This document shows, piece after piece, positions 8,439 through 16,966 of a stretch of 64,000 nucleotides of DNA (the stretch's first letter is position 1; each line of letters opens with the position of its first letter). The DNA comes from Allostella vacuolata. GTDB taxonomy: Bacteria > Pseudomonadota > Alphaproteobacteria > ATCC43930 > Allostellaceae. The notes beneath the pieces were generated by a model. The model did not search any database, was not told the origin of the DNA, and saw only the letters and a list, made by a program, of their open reading frames with translations. Where the stretch lies: contig AP019702.1 in assembly GCA_006739055.1 (NCBI GenBank), positions 248,001 through 312,000 of the forward strand, written 5' to 3'. The position numbers were made by a program, and so were the translations under genes.

Positions 8439-9225
8439 GTTCCGCCTCCAGGGCGGCATCGACCCGGTCGGCGGCTTCGGTCGCCGACCGGGCCAGGCGT
8501 TCCGCTGCCGGAACGACGCTGGCGCCCGGCGGATCGCCGTGGGCCGCCCGTTGCAGGGCCTGCGCTTCCTGGCCGAGGCCCGGATGGCCGAACGATCCGG
8601 ACGTGCCGGCCAGCATGTGGGCGGTGCGCAGGATGGTCCCGGTGTCGCCAGCCGCCGCCGCTTGCCGCAGGATGGCAGCCTTCTCGCGGGCGAAGGCGGA
8701 GAACTGCCGCTGCAGGGATGCGAAGGCCGTGTCGCCGACCGAGCGCCGCAACCGCACCCAGGTCTCCCGGTCGGGTTCGGCCGGATCGGCGGCTATGCCC
8801 GGCCGCCCGGCCGTCAGCGTTGCCAGCAGGGCCGCCAGTTCGTGCGCTCTTGCCGGCTTTTCCAGCACCCCGTCCATGCCGGCCTCGGCACAGGCGGCGA
8901 TCTCCGCTGCCCCGGTGTCGCCGGTCAATCCGTGGATCGGCGTCCGCCCCGCGGGCCCGGGCAGCGCCCGGATCCGTCGGGTTGCCGCCAGCCCATCCAT
9001 GCCGGGCATGAAGCGATCCATCAGGATCAGGTCATAGACGCCGTCGCGGGCCATCCGCACCGCTTCCTCGCCGTCCGGCGCATGGTCGCAGGCATGGCCA
9101 TCGCCGGCGAGCTCCAGCTCCAGCATGGCGCGCTGGAGCGCGATGTCGTCGACCAGCAGGATGCGCAGCGACCGCGCAGCGCTGGGGGCGGGTTGGCTGG
9201 GGTCCGCGTGCAAGGATGCAGCCAT
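8428..9225 (-). CDS. Response regulator receiver domain fused to an Hpt domain
   Basis: The 265-residue protein has a receiver domain (about 20-137) with acidic pair Asp26-Asp27, phospho-acceptor Asp70 in LILMDRFMPGMDG, Thr101 and Lys123. A histidine phosphotransfer domain follows (about 150-250) with AHMLAGTSGSFG and phospho-His203. There is no kinase, DNA-binding or GGDEF domain. It could pass phosphate between an unlinked hybrid kinase and another regulator. It lies 65 bases downstream of the MFS gene on the same strand. The start is the ATG at 9223-9225, where the protein-like sequence begins; the ribosome site is weak. No partner kinase is visible in the window. Confidence 0.88.
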   Translation of the reverse strand: MAASLHADPSQPAPSAARSLRILLVDDIALQRAMLELELAGDGHACDHAPDGEEAVRMARDGVYDLILMDRFMPGMDGLAATRRIRALPGPAGRTPIHGLTGDTGAAEIAACAEAGMDGVLEKPARAHELAALLATLTAGRPGIAADPAEPDRETWVRLRRSVGDTAFASLQRQFSAFAREKAAILRQAAAAGDTGTILRTAHMLAGTSGSFGHPGLGQEAQALQRAAHGDPPGASVVPAAERLARSATEAADRVDAALEAERRD

Positions 9226-9290
9226 GATGCCCGGGCAAGAATAGCGGATCGCACCGCGCACGCAACTGCCGGGCCACGCGCCCATTGCGG

Positions 9291-10457
9291 TCACCGGCGC
9301 CGGTCCCGGCCGATCGCCCAGGGGATCAGCAGGCCTCCCAGGACCGCGGCCGCGACCAGGGTGCCGAGGGCGGCGCGCAGCCCTATGCCTTCCGCGGCAA
9401 ACCCGATCAGCGGCGGCCCGGCGAGCGCGCCCGCATAGCCGAACACCGCGACCATCGCCACCCCGGCCCCCGGCGCCACCCCCGGTACGCGTGCGGCCTG
9501 GCCGAACAGCAGGGGGACGATGTTGGCCAGGCCCAGCCCGGCCACGGCGAAACCGGCCGGCGCGAAAACGGGGTGGGGTACGGCGATCGCCAGCGCCAGG
9601 CCGGCGGCGGCCAGTGCCGCGGAGCCGGCCAAGGTCCGCTGCGGCCCGAAGCGGGCGGCGATGCGGTCGCCGGTCAGGCGTCCTGCGGTCATCGCCAGCG
9701 AGAAGGCGGCGTAGCCCGATGCCCCGGCGGCCGGGCTGGTGCCGACCCGCTCCACCAGATAGACCGCGCACCAGTCGATCAGCGAGCCTTCGGCGAAGAA
9801 GCCGAGCACCGCCAGGATGCCGAGGCGCAGGACCGGTCTCCGCGGCCGGGCGAAGCCGGCACCCGGCACCGCGGGCGGGGTTGCCACGGCCAGGTGAAGG
9901 TTGGCGGCACCGACCGCCAGGACCAGGGCGGCGGCCGCCGCCGTCATGGTGGCCGCGGGACCGAAGCCGCCGGCGATGGCCGCTCCCGCCGCCCCGGCGC
10001 CGGCCAGCCCGCCCAGGCTGTAGAAGGCGTGGAAGCCGGACATGATCGGCCGCCGCCAGGCCCGCTCGACGGCGGTCGCATGGGTGTTCATGGCAACGTC
10101 GAGCGCACCGTTGGCCGCGCCCAGCAGCAGGCAGGCCAGCATCAGCGTGCCCAGGCCGGGCGCCAGCGGCGGCACCGCGAGCAGGGCGGCGAAGGCGAAG
10201 CCGGCCGCCGCCACCGTGGGGCGGCTGCCGGCACGGACCGCCCAGCGCCCGACCAGCGGCATCGTCGCCACGGCGCCGGCGGCCATCATCAGCAAGGCCA
10301 GCCCCAGCTCGCCTTCCGAGAGGTCGAGGCCTTTCTTGAGCAACGGGATATGGGCGGCCCAGATGCCGAATCCCGCGCCGTTGGCGAAGAACACGGCGGC
10401 GGTCGCCCGGCGGGCGGCAGCAGGCCGGGCTGGGCGTTCGCGGAGCGGGCTGGTCAT
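9291..10457 (-). CDS. MFS transporter (YbjJ-like)
   Basis: This is a 388-residue membrane protein with about twelve hydrophobic segments. The N-terminal FFANGAGFGIWAAHIPLLKKGL and the loop VGRWAVRAGSRPTV after TM2 match the YbjJ-like branch of the major facilitator superfamily. A second half begins near RPVLRLGILAVLGFFAEGSLIDW. The start at 10455-10457 follows an AGGGGCGGG ribosome site. The substrate is unknown. Downstream on the same strand is the receiver-Hpt gene; upstream is the small-RNA region. Confidence 0.85.
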   Translation of the reverse strand: MTSPLRERPARPAAARRATAAVFFANGAGFGIWAAHIPLLKKGLDLSEGELGLALLMMAAGAVATMPLVGRWAVRAGSRPTVAAAGFAFAALLAVPPLAPGLGTLMLACLLLGAANGALDVAMNTHATAVERAWRRPIMSGFHAFYSLGGLAGAGAAGAAIAGGFGPAATMTAAAAALVLAVGAANLHLAVATPPAVPGAGFARPRRPVLRLGILAVLGFFAEGSLIDWCAVYLVERVGTSPAAGASGYAAFSLAMTAGRLTGDRIAARFGPQRTLAGSAALAAAGLALAIAVPHPVFAPAGFAVAGLGLANIVPLLFGQAARVPGVAPGAGVAMVAVFGYAGALAGPPLIGFAAEGIGLRAALGTLVAAAVLGGLLIPWAIGRDRRR

Positions 10458-10599
10458 CGGGCCCGCCCCTATAGCATGGGGGGCCCGGCTGCGGCGATCC
10501 TGCGGCCAATGCCAGGATCCGCGACCGGTGCGATAAATCACAGTTTCGCCGCAATCCGACCAAGCGACTGTCGCATTCCGGCATCACATTGCTACCTGT

Positions 10600-10711
10600 C
10601 GCAAGGACGGAACATCGTACCGAGCGACGGTTTCAACGCCTCCTTGGCGGCTTGAACGCTGCCGCTCCGGGCGGTCGCCGATCCCCCCTCGGCGGCCGCC
10701 CACCTTTTTTT
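10600..10711 (+). ncRNA. Candidate small RNA, copy 1, with UCCUU loop and intrinsic terminator
   Basis: The 5' end is a guess from where conservation with copy 2 changes character. A hairpin at 10630-10657 pairs CGCC with GGCG and extends through CAA/TTG, leaving UCCUU (10641-10645) in the loop, complementary to a Shine-Dalgarno sequence. A terminator follows at 10669-10711. A similar plan, C-rich anti-Shine-Dalgarno loops before an intrinsic terminator, is known in alphaproteobacterial trans-acting RNAs of the AbcR, CcsR/cuckoo and ar14 types. Sequence identity with any of these could not be checked. Confidence 0.6.
10669..10711 (+). terminator. Intrinsic terminator of small RNA copy 1
   Basis: A 13-base stem (10669-10681 with 10689-10701, one G-T wobble) closes a TCCCCCC loop and is followed by seven T (10705-10711). 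This is the clearest Rho-independent terminator in the window. Confidence 0.85.
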
Positions 10712-10945
10712 GGCGTGCTGCTTCAGGCCCTTGTGTGACAGGCGCGGCGACCGGGGCCCAACCCCGGCTCGCCGTCGCCGCGGCGGCGGAGGTTCTGCGG
10801 GAAGATCGGCCGGCAACTACCTGAAACCGGCCGGCGATCGGCCTCGGGCGGCCGTGCCAGGTTCATTCTGGCGCAATAAATACCACGATCTTGCCGCAAT
10901 CTGCCCCTGGACCTGTCTCATTCCTGCATCAGATATTCGCGGTCG

Positions 10946-11052
10946 CGAGGGCATCGAACATCCCCCAGCGACAGAACTCGACGCCTCCTTGGCAGCACCA
11001 CGACCCGCTGCCCCTCGGGCGGCTGCCGTCCCCCCTCGGCAGCCGCCCTTCT
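10946..11052 (+). ncRNA. Candidate small RNA, copy 2, with UCCUU loop and intrinsic terminator
   Basis: This is the second member of the pair. GCC (10983-10985) pairs with GGC (10991-10993), again exposing UCCUU (10986-10990). The terminator is a perfect 12-base stem at 11017-11028/11037-11048. The stem around the UCCUU loop is shorter than in copy 1, but the loop itself is unchanged while flanking bases differ, which suggests selection on the loop. The 5' end is inferred from the alignment. It ends about 30 bases before ccmA, so leaky termination would feed the ccm operon. Confidence 0.6.
11017..11052 (+). terminator. Intrinsic terminator of small RNA copy 2
   Basis: A perfect 12-base stem GGGCGGCTGCCG / CGGCAGCCGCCC closes the loop TCCCCCCT and is followed by TTCTCTT. 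The T-run is weaker than in copy 1. Confidence 0.75.
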
Positions 11053-11081
11053 CTTGCCGGTTTCATGCTATCAACCGCGCG

Positions 11082-11750
11082 ATGAGCGCATTCGCGGCCA
11101 GCCGCTTCACCGGTGCCGGGCTCGGTTGCGTCCGCGGTGAGCGGATCGTCTTCCAGGGGCTCTCCTTCGAGGTTGCCGGCGGCACCGCGCTGACGCTGAT
11201 CGGCCCCAACGGCGCCGGCAAGAGCAGCCTGCTGCGCCTGATGGCGGGGCTGCTGGCACCGGCCGCGGGAAAGCTGCTCTGGAATGGCGCGCCGGTCGCC
11301 GACGACCCCGACGCCCACCGCGCCCGGCTGCGCTGGCTCGGCCATGGCGACGGCATCAAGCCGGGCCTGTCCGCCCTGGAGAACGCCGCCTTCTGGGCCG
11401 CCCTGGCCGGGGCGCCTGGTGAGGCAGCCCTCGGCGCCCTGCAGCGGATGGGCCTCGGCCCCCTGGCCGAAACCCCGGCCCGCTTCCTGTCCCAGGGGCA
11501 GCGGCGGCGCCTGGCCTTGACCCGGCTCCTGCTGGGCGGCGCCGCGCTCTGGCTCCTGGACGAGCCGACGGTCGGGCTGGATGCCGGCTCGGTGGCGGTG
11601 GTCGAGGCGCTGCTGGCCGACCATTGCCGGGCCGGCGGCATGGTCGTGCTGGCGACCCACGTCCCGATCGCGGTGCCGGCCGGGCAGGTGCTGGAACTGA
11701 CCCCCGCCGCGGTCCCGCCTCCGTCCCATTCCCCCTCGCCATCGCCGTGA
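11082..11750 (+). CDS. ccmA: Heme exporter ATP-binding protein CcmA
   Basis: The 222-residue ABC ATPase powers the CcmABCD complex, which releases holo-CcmE after heme loading. Walker A GPNGAGKSS is at 41-49, the signature LSQGQ at 136-140, and Walker B LWLLDEP at 156-162, followed by a short H-loop region with THVPI. The length is typical of CcmA. The start ATG at 11082 lacks a strong ribosome site. It is the first gene of a nine-gene ccm run; its stop overlaps the ccmB start (GTGA). Confidence 0.95.
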   Translation: MSAFAASRFTGAGLGCVRGERIVFQGLSFEVAGGTALTLIGPNGAGKSSLLRLMAGLLAPAAGKLLWNGAPVADDPDAHRARLRWLGHGDGIKPGLSALENAAFWAALAGAPGEAALGALQRMGLGPLAETPARFLSQGQRRRLALTRLLLGGAALWLLDEPTVGLDAGSVAVVEALLADHCRAGGMVVLATHVPIAVPAGQVLELTPAAVPPPSHSPSPSP

Positions 11751-12412
11751 ACGCCTTCCGCGCCATTCTCGTCCGCGACCTGCGGCTCGCCCTGCGCCAG
11801 GGTGGCGATGCGGCCGCCGTCGTCCTCTTCTTCGTGCTGGCCGCCAGCCTGTTCCCCTTCGGGGTCGGGCCGGAGCCGAACCTGCTGGCCCGCGTCGCCG
11901 CCGGGGTCATCTGGGTGACGGCGCTGCTGGCCGTGATGCTCGGGCTCGACCGCCTGTTCCTGGCCGACCACGAGGACGGCAGCCTGGAAGGGATGGTGGC
12001 GTCGCCGGCCCCGATGCTCGTCATCGTGCTGGCGAAGTGCCTGGCGCAGTGGCTCCTGTCCGGGCTGCCGCTGGTGCTGGCGACGCCGATCCTGGCGATC
12101 TTCCTGCAGCTTCCGGCCGAGGGCCTGCCGGCCCTGCTGGGTGCCCTGCTGCTCGGCACCCCGACCCTGGTCCTGGTCGGCGCCATCGGCGCGGCGCTGG
12201 TGCTGGGCGCGCGCCGCGGCGGGGTCCTGCTGGCCTTGCTGGTGCTGCCGCTGACGGTGCCGGTCCTGATCTTCGGGGTTGCGGCGGCGGATGCCGCGAT
12301 CGCCGGCCTGCCGGCCCGGCCGCACCTCCTGGTCCTGGGCGCCATGCTGCTGGCCGCCCTGGCGGCCGCCCCCTTCGCCGCTGCCGCCGCCCTGCGCCAG
12401 GCGGTCGAATGA
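11747..12412 (+). CDS. ccmB: Heme exporter membrane protein CcmB
   Basis: The 221-residue product has six hydrophobic segments and the CcmB opening FRAILVRDLRLALRQGGDAA, then a LFLADHEDGSLEGM loop. It forms the membrane part of the CcmAB transporter in the inner membrane. It starts with GTG at 11747, inside the ccmA stop, and the reading length matches the family, so a longer upstream start is unlikely. A 91-base gap separates it from ccmC. Confidence 0.95.
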   Translation: MNAFRAILVRDLRLALRQGGDAAAVVLFFVLAASLFPFGVGPEPNLLARVAAGVIWVTALLAVMLGLDRLFLADHEDGSLEGMVASPAPMLVIVLAKCLAQWLLSGLPLVLATPILAIFLQLPAEGLPALLGALLLGTPTLVLVGAIGAALVLGARRGGVLLALLVLPLTVPVLIFGVAAADAAIAGLPARPHLLVLGAMLLAALAAAPFAAAAALRQAVE

Positions 12413-12503
12413 CCGGGACGGCGGGCGGGGCCGAACGCCGCAGGTGCAGGGGCTTTGCGCCGCATGGAACGTGGCCCATCTGGGTGATACATACCGGACG
12501 ACG

Positions 12504-13235
12504 ATGGTGATGCACCGCTTCGCCAACCCTGCCAGGTTTCTTCGCTTCGCGGCCGTGGCCCTGCCATGGTTTTCCGCGGCCGCGGTCCTGTGCATGGCCG
12601 CCGGGCTGGCGTTCGGCCTGTTCGTCTCGCCGGCCGACTACCAGCAGGGCGAGACGGTGCGGATCATGTATGTCCATGTGCCGTCGGCCTGGATGGCGAT
12701 GTTCGCCTACACGGTGGTGGCCGGCGGCAGCATCTCGGCCCTGGTCTGGAAGCACCCGCTGGGCGAGATCGTCGCCCGCGCGGCGGCCCCGATCGGCACC
12801 GGATTCACCCTCGTCTGCCTCGTCACCGGCGCCCTGTGGGGCAAGCCGATGTGGGGCGCCTGGTGGGTGTGGGACGCGCGCCTGACCTCGGTGCTGGTGC
12901 TGTTCTTCCTCTATCTCGGCTACATGGCGCTGCTCGGCGCCTTCGACGACCCGGTGCGCGGCGGCCGGGCGGCCTCGATCCTGGCCATCGTCGGGCTGGT
13001 CAACGTGCCGATCATCAAATGGTCGGTCGACTGGTGGAACACCCTGCACCAGCCGGCCAGCGTCGCCCGCATGGACGGGCCGGCGATCCATTCCTCGATG
13101 CTGGTGCCGCTCCTGCTGATGGCGGCGGGCTTCGCCTGCTACTTCGCCGCCGTCCTGCTGCTGCGCGTCCGGGCGGAAGTCGCCGCGCGCCGCATCCGCA
13201 CCCTCCGCCTGGCCGCCATGGAGGCCGAATCATGA
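12504..13235 (+). CDS. ccmC: Heme-handling membrane protein CcmC
   Basis: The 243-residue product has six membrane segments. It carries the tryptophan-rich WWD motif ([13 protein letters not shown]) and two conserved histidine regions ([10 protein letters not shown] and AIHSSMLVP) that in this family hold heme for delivery to CcmE. The start could be ATG 12504 or ATG 12510; both lack a strong ribosome site. The stop overlaps the ccmD start by four bases. Confidence 0.95.
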   Translation: MVMHRFANPARFLRFAAVALPWFSAAAVLCMAAGLAFGLFVSPADYQQGETVRIMYVHVPSAWMAMFAYTVVAGGSISALVWKHPLGEIVARAAAPIGTGFTLVCLVTGALWGKPMWGAWWVWDARLTSVLVLFFLYLGYMALLGAFDDPVRGGRAASILAIVGLVNVPIIKWSVDWWNTLHQPASVARMDGPAIHSSMLVPLLLMAAGFACYFAAVLLLRVRAEVAARRIRTLRLAAMEAES

Positions 13236-13441
13236 TCGACCGGCTCGCGGCCTTCCTCGCCATGGGCGGCCATGGCGGCTTCGTCTGGGGCGCCTACGCC
13301 ACCGCTGCCATCGTCCTCCTCGCCATCCTTGCGGCCAGCCTGCTGCGCGTGCAGCGCGAGGAGCGCGCCCTGCAGCGCCTGGCCGAGGCGGGCGGACGCC
13401 GCGGCGGCCGGGCGCGTGGGCCCGCGGGACCGGCGGCATGA
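13232..13441 (+). CDS. ccmD: Small membrane protein CcmD
   Basis: This 69-residue protein has one membrane helix (about 20-40), preceded by [15 protein letters not shown], the usual CcmD N-terminal pattern, and followed by a basic cytoplasmic tail. It tethers CcmE to the CcmABC complex. Both ends overlap neighbours by four bases (ATGA), so translation is coupled to ccmC and ccmE. At this size it is identified mainly by position and the HGGFVWGAY pattern. Confidence 0.92.
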   Translation: MIDRLAAFLAMGGHGGFVWGAYATAAIVLLAILAASLLRVQREERALQRLAEAGGRRGGRARGPAGPAA

Positions 13442-13932
13442 CCCGCAAGCGCCGCCGCCTTCTCGTGCTCGTGGTGGCACTGGGCCTGCTCGGCAGCGCC
13501 ACGGCCCTGATGCTGGCCGCCTTCCAGGACAGCCTCGTCTTCTTCTACAGCCCGAGCGACCTGCAGGCCAAAGGGGCGCCCGGCGACCGCTCCTTCCGGC
13601 TGGGCGGCCTGGTCGAGGCATCGAGCGTCACCCGCTCCGCCGACGGACGGACCATCGCCTTCCGGGTGACCGACGGCGCCCATGCGGTGCCGGTGACATT
13701 CCGCGGCATCCTGCCCGACCTCTTCCGCGAGGGGCAGGGCGTCGTGACCGAGGGCCGGATGCGCCCCGACGGGACCTTCGAGGCGCGCGACGTGCTGGCC
13801 AAGCACGACGAGACCTACATGCCCCGGGAGGTTGCCGACGCCCTGAAGAAGGCCGGCCGCTGGAAGGAAGGGGAGGGGCTCAGGCCCACCGCCGTCCCCG
13901 GCCCCGCCGCTGCCGGCGGCGGGCGGTCATGA
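13438..13932 (+). CDS. ccmE: Heme chaperone CcmE
   Basis: The 164-residue protein is anchored by one N-terminal helix (about 8-28), with a periplasmic OB-fold. The heme-binding motif HDETY is present: His123 binds heme covalently and Tyr127 is an axial ligand by family knowledge. The C-terminal tail is flexible and glycine/proline-rich. It receives heme from CcmC and delivers it to CcmFH. The start overlaps the ccmD stop. Confidence 0.96.
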   Translation: MTRKRRRLLVLVVALGLLGSATALMLAAFQDSLVFFYSPSDLQAKGAPGDRSFRLGGLVEASSVTRSADGRTIAFRVTDGAHAVPVTFRGILPDLFREGQGVVTEGRMRPDGTFEARDVLAKHDETYMPREVADALKKAGRWKEGEGLRPTAVPGPAAAGGGRS

Positions 13933-15926
13933 TCGCGGAGCTCGGCCACTTCGCGCTGGCGCTGGCGCTCTTCGTGGCGCTGGTCCAGGGCACGCTGCCG
14001 CTGGTCGGCGCCGCCCGCGGCGACCGCCGCCTGATGGGGCTGGCCGCCCCGGCCGCGGTCGGACAGGCGGCACTCGCCCTGTTCGCCTTCGCCGCCCTGA
14101 CCCACGCCTTCGTCGTCTCGGATTTCTCGGTGGCGCTGGTCGCCGGCAACAGCCATTCGGCCAAGCCGATGCTCTACAAGGTGACCGGGGTCTGGGGCAA
14201 CCACGAGGGCTCGATGCTGCTCTGGGTGCTGATCCTGTCCCTGTTCGGGGCGGCGGTCGCGCTCTTCGGCGGCAACCTGCCGCCCAGGCTGAAGGCGCGG
14301 GTCCTGTCGGTGCAGGGGCTGGTCGGGGTCGGCTTCCTGCTGTTCGTGCTGGTCACCTCCAACCCCTTCCTGCGCCTCGATCCGGCGCCGCCAGACGGAA
14401 ACGACCTCAACCCGCTGCTCCAGGACCCGGGCCTGGCCTTCCACCCGCCGATGCTCTATCTCGGCTATGTCGGCTTCTCGGTCGCCTTCTCGTTCGCGGT
14501 CGCCGCCCTGATCGAAGGGCGGGTCGATGCCGCCTGGGCGCGCTGGGTGCGGCCCTGGACGCTGGCCGCCTGGTGCGCGCTCACGCTCGGCATCGCGCTC
14601 GGCTCCTGGTGGGCCTATTACGAGCTCGGCTGGGGCGGCTGGTGGTTCTGGGACCCGGTCGAGAACGCCTCTTTCATGCCCTGGCTGGTCGGCACCGCGC
14701 TGCTGCATTCCGCGATCGTGGTCGAGAAGCGCGACGCGCTGAAGGGCTGGACGATCCTGCTCGCGATCCTCGCCTTCTCGCTCAGCCTGCTCGGCACCTT
14801 CCTGGTGCGCTCGGGCGTGCTGACCTCGGTCCACGCCTTCGCCGTCGACCCGGCGCGCGGCATCTTCATCCTGCTGCTGCTGGTGGTGGTGATCGGCGGC
14901 TCGCTGCTGCTCTATGCCATTCGCGCCCCGGCGCTGGCGCCGGGGGGCATCTTCGCCCCGGTCAGCCGCGAGGGCGCGCTCGTCCTCAACAACCTGCTGC
15001 TGTCGACGGCGGCGGCCACGGTCCTGGTGGGCACGCTCTATCCCCTGGTGCTGGAGGCGGTGACCGGCGGCAAGGTCTCGGTCGGGCCGCCCTATTTCGA
15101 GGCGACCTTCGTGCCGCTGATGGTGCCGCTGGTGGCGGCGATGGCCGTCGGCCCGCTGCTGTCCTGGAAGCGCGCCGACCTGGCCGGTGCGCTGTCCCGG
15201 CTCGGTGTCGCCGCGCTCGCCGGCGTCGTCGCCGCCCTGGCCGCGCTGTGGATCATGGGCGCCCGCCCGGTGCTGGCCCTGCCCGGCATCGGGCTCGCCG
15301 CCTGGCTGGTGGTGGGCGCCGTGGTCGACATCGCCGAGCGCGTCCGCCTGTTCCGCGTCCCGCTCGCTGCCAGCCTGTCGCGGGCGATCCACCTGCCGCG
15401 GGCCGCCTGGGGGGCGGCGATCGCCCATGGCGGCACCGGCATCCTGGTCGCGGGCGCGGTCGCGGCGTCGGCCTGGAAGAGCGAGCTGGTGGACATCGTC
15501 CGCGTCGGCGGCACGCTCGACCTCGGCAGCTACTCCTATCGCCTGGACGGGGTCGAGCCCGCACCCGGCCCGAACTGGCGCGCCGACCGCGCCACCGTCA
15601 CCATCCGCGCGGGCGACCGGGTCATCGCGACGGTGCATCCCGAGAAGCGCTTCTACCCGGTGCAGGCGATGCCGACCACGGAGGCGGCGATCCACACCCG
15701 CTGGATCGTCGACCATTATGTCGTGCTGGGCGATCCGGACGGCCAGGGCGGCTGGACCATGCGCATCTATCACGAGCCGCTGGTGCCGTGGCTATGGATC
15801 GGTGCCGCGATCATGACGGCGGGCGGGCTGCTGTCGCTGACCGACCGGCGCCTCAGGGTCGGCGCGCCCACCCGCCGGCGGGTGCCGGCGCCGGGCGACG
15901 CGCCGCCCGCGACCGCCCGCGCCTGA
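13929..15926 (+). CDS. ccmF: Cytochrome c heme lyase subunit CcmF
   Basis: The 665-residue, many-helix membrane protein carries the WWD heme-handling motif in [18 protein letters not shown]. Conserved loops [13 protein letters not shown] and [23 protein letters not shown] are present. A large C-terminal periplasmic loop holds [10 protein letters not shown]. CcmF, with CcmH and CcmI, attaches heme to apocytochrome c. The ATG at 13929 overlaps the ccmE stop; 15 bases separate it from ccmG. Confidence 0.96.
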   Translation: MIAELGHFALALALFVALVQGTLPLVGAARGDRRLMGLAAPAAVGQAALALFAFAALTHAFVVSDFSVALVAGNSHSAKPMLYKVTGVWGNHEGSMLLWVLILSLFGAAVALFGGNLPPRLKARVLSVQGLVGVGFLLFVLVTSNPFLRLDPAPPDGNDLNPLLQDPGLAFHPPMLYLGYVGFSVAFSFAVAALIEGRVDAAWARWVRPWTLAAWCALTLGIALGSWWAYYELGWGGWWFWDPVENASFMPWLVGTALLHSAIVVEKRDALKGWTILLAILAFSLSLLGTFLVRSGVLTSVHAFAVDPARGIFILLLLVVVIGGSLLLYAIRAPALAPGGIFAPVSREGALVLNNLLLSTAAATVLVGTLYPLVLEAVTGGKVSVGPPYFEATFVPLMVPLVAAMAVGPLLSWKRADLAGALSRLGVAALAGVVAALAALWIMGARPVLALPGIGLAAWLVVGAVVDIAERVRLFRVPLAASLSRAIHLPRAAWGAAIAHGGTGILVAGAVAASAWKSELVDIVRVGGTLDLGSYSYRLDGVEPAPGPNWRADRATVTIRAGDRVIATVHPEKRFYPVQAMPTTEAAIHTRWIVDHYVVLGDPDGQGGWTMRIYHEPLVPWLWIGAAIMTAGGLLSLTDRRLRVGAPTRRRVPAPGDAPPATARA

Positions 15927-15941
15927 CCCGGGACGAGGCCG

Positions 15942-16469
15942 ATGCGCCGCCTGCTCTACATCGTGCCGGCCCTGGTCTTCGGGCTGATCGCGGCCTACCT
16001 GCTGGCCGGGCTCGGCCTCGATCCCAAGACCTTGCCGTCGGCAATGATCGACAAGCCGGCGCCGCAGTTCGCCCTGCCGGCGCTCGGCACCGTGGCGCCG
16101 CCGCTCGCGACGGCCGACCTCGGCGGCGAGGTGGCGCTGGTCAACGTCTTCGCCTCCTGGTGCGTGCCCTGCCGGGCCGAGCACCCGCTGCTGATGCGGC
16201 TGGCGACGGAGAAGGGGGTGCCGATCTTCGGCATCAACCAGAAGGACAAGCCCGAGGACGCGGCCCGCTTCCTGGCCCAGCTCGGCAACCCCTACCGCCG
16301 CATCGGCGTCGACGCCAACGGCCGCGCCAGCATCGAATGGGGCGTCTATGGCGTGCCGGAGACCTTCGTGATCGATCGCGCGGGCCGCATCCGCTACCGC
16401 CATGTGGGGGCGCTCGGGCCGCAGGATTTCGAACCGATCCTGGCCATGCTCGAGCGGCTGCGGCGCTGA
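15942..16469 (+). CDS. ccmG: Thiol:disulfide interchange protein CcmG/DsbE
   Basis: The 175-residue protein has an N-terminal membrane anchor (about 4-22) and a periplasmic thioredoxin fold with active site WCVPC (Cys74, Cys77) after NVFASW. It reduces the CXXCH cysteines of apocytochrome c, directly or through CcmH, before heme attachment. The later GVPETFVIDRAG holds the cis-proline region usual in this family. Its stop overlaps the ccmH start (TGATG). Confidence 0.95.
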   Translation: MRRLLYIVPALVFGLIAAYLLAGLGLDPKTLPSAMIDKPAPQFALPALGTVAPPLATADLGGEVALVNVFASWCVPCRAEHPLLMRLATEKGVPIFGINQKDKPEDAARFLAQLGNPYRRIGVDANGRASIEWGVYGVPETFVIDRAGRIRYRHVGALGPQDFEPILAMLERLRR

Positions 16470-16966
16470 TGCGGGCCTGCCTCCTGGCGTTGCTGCTGGC
16501 CGTGTCCGGGCCGGCGCTGGCCGTCGAGCCGGGCGAGCGCCTGGCTGACCCCGCGTTGGAGGAACGCGCGCGCGAGCTGTCGAAGGAACTGCGCTGCCTC
16601 GTCTGCCAGAACCAGTCGATCGACGATTCGAACGCGCCGCTGGCCCGCGACCTGCGGGTGCTGGTGCGCGAGCGGCTGGCGGCCGGCGACGGCGACGCGG
16701 CCGTCCGCGACTACCTCGTCGCCCGCTACGGCGACTTCGTGCTGCTGCGCCCGCCGATGAAGCCGGAAACCTGGGCCCTGTGGCTGGCCCCGCCCCTGCT
16801 GCTGCTGGCGGGCGGCGCCATCGCCGTCCTGGCCTTCCGTCGCCGTCGCCAGCGCCCGGTCGAGGCGGATGCGCTGTCGCCGGTCCAGCGCGCGCGCGTC
16901 GACGCGCTGCTGGCCGAGGATGGCGACGGCCGCCATTCCGGGCATGAGGGGGGCGGCCGGCCGTGA
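16469..16966 (+). CDS. ccmH: Cytochrome c maturation protein CcmH (CycL type)
   Basis: The 165-residue protein has a signal peptide (about 1-18), a three-helix domain with the redox motif LRCLVCQNQ (Cys43, Cys46), and one C-terminal membrane helix (about 102-120). This is the short CcmH/CycL form, with the TPR part encoded separately as ccmI. It handles apocytochrome thiols alongside CcmG. Confidence 0.95.
   Translation: MRACLLALLLAVSGPALAVEPGERLADPALEERARELSKELRCLVCQNQSIDDSNAPLARDLRVLVRERLAAGDGDAAVRDYLVARYGDFVLLRPPMKPETWALWLAPPLLLLAGGAIAVLAFRRRRQRPVEADALSPVQRARVDALLAEDGDGRHSGHEGGGRP

Larger units (their letters stand above)
10530..11050 (+). repeat. Diverged direct repeat, two copies (10530-10711 and 10871-11050)
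   Basis: The copies align along their whole length with few gaps. Shared blocks include GCCGCAATC, CATTCC then GCATCA, GTCGC then ACATC, AGCGAC, ACGCCTCCTTGGC and a final GGGCGG hairpin with a TCCCCCC loop. Conservation extends about 70 bases upstream of the probable transcript, as expected if promoters were duplicated with the RNA. Confidence 0.8.
10458..11081. other. 624-base region without a protein gene, holding two related RNA-like units
   Basis: Nothing here reads like a protein. Two diverged copies of one unit, about 180 bases each and starting 341 bases apart, fill most of it (see separate entries). Between them, GGCGACCGGGG and CCCCGGCTCGCC (10746-10773) form a strong stem with a five-base CCCAA loop, of unknown role. 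The last 30 bases lead into ccmA without a clear ribosome site. Confidence 0.7.
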
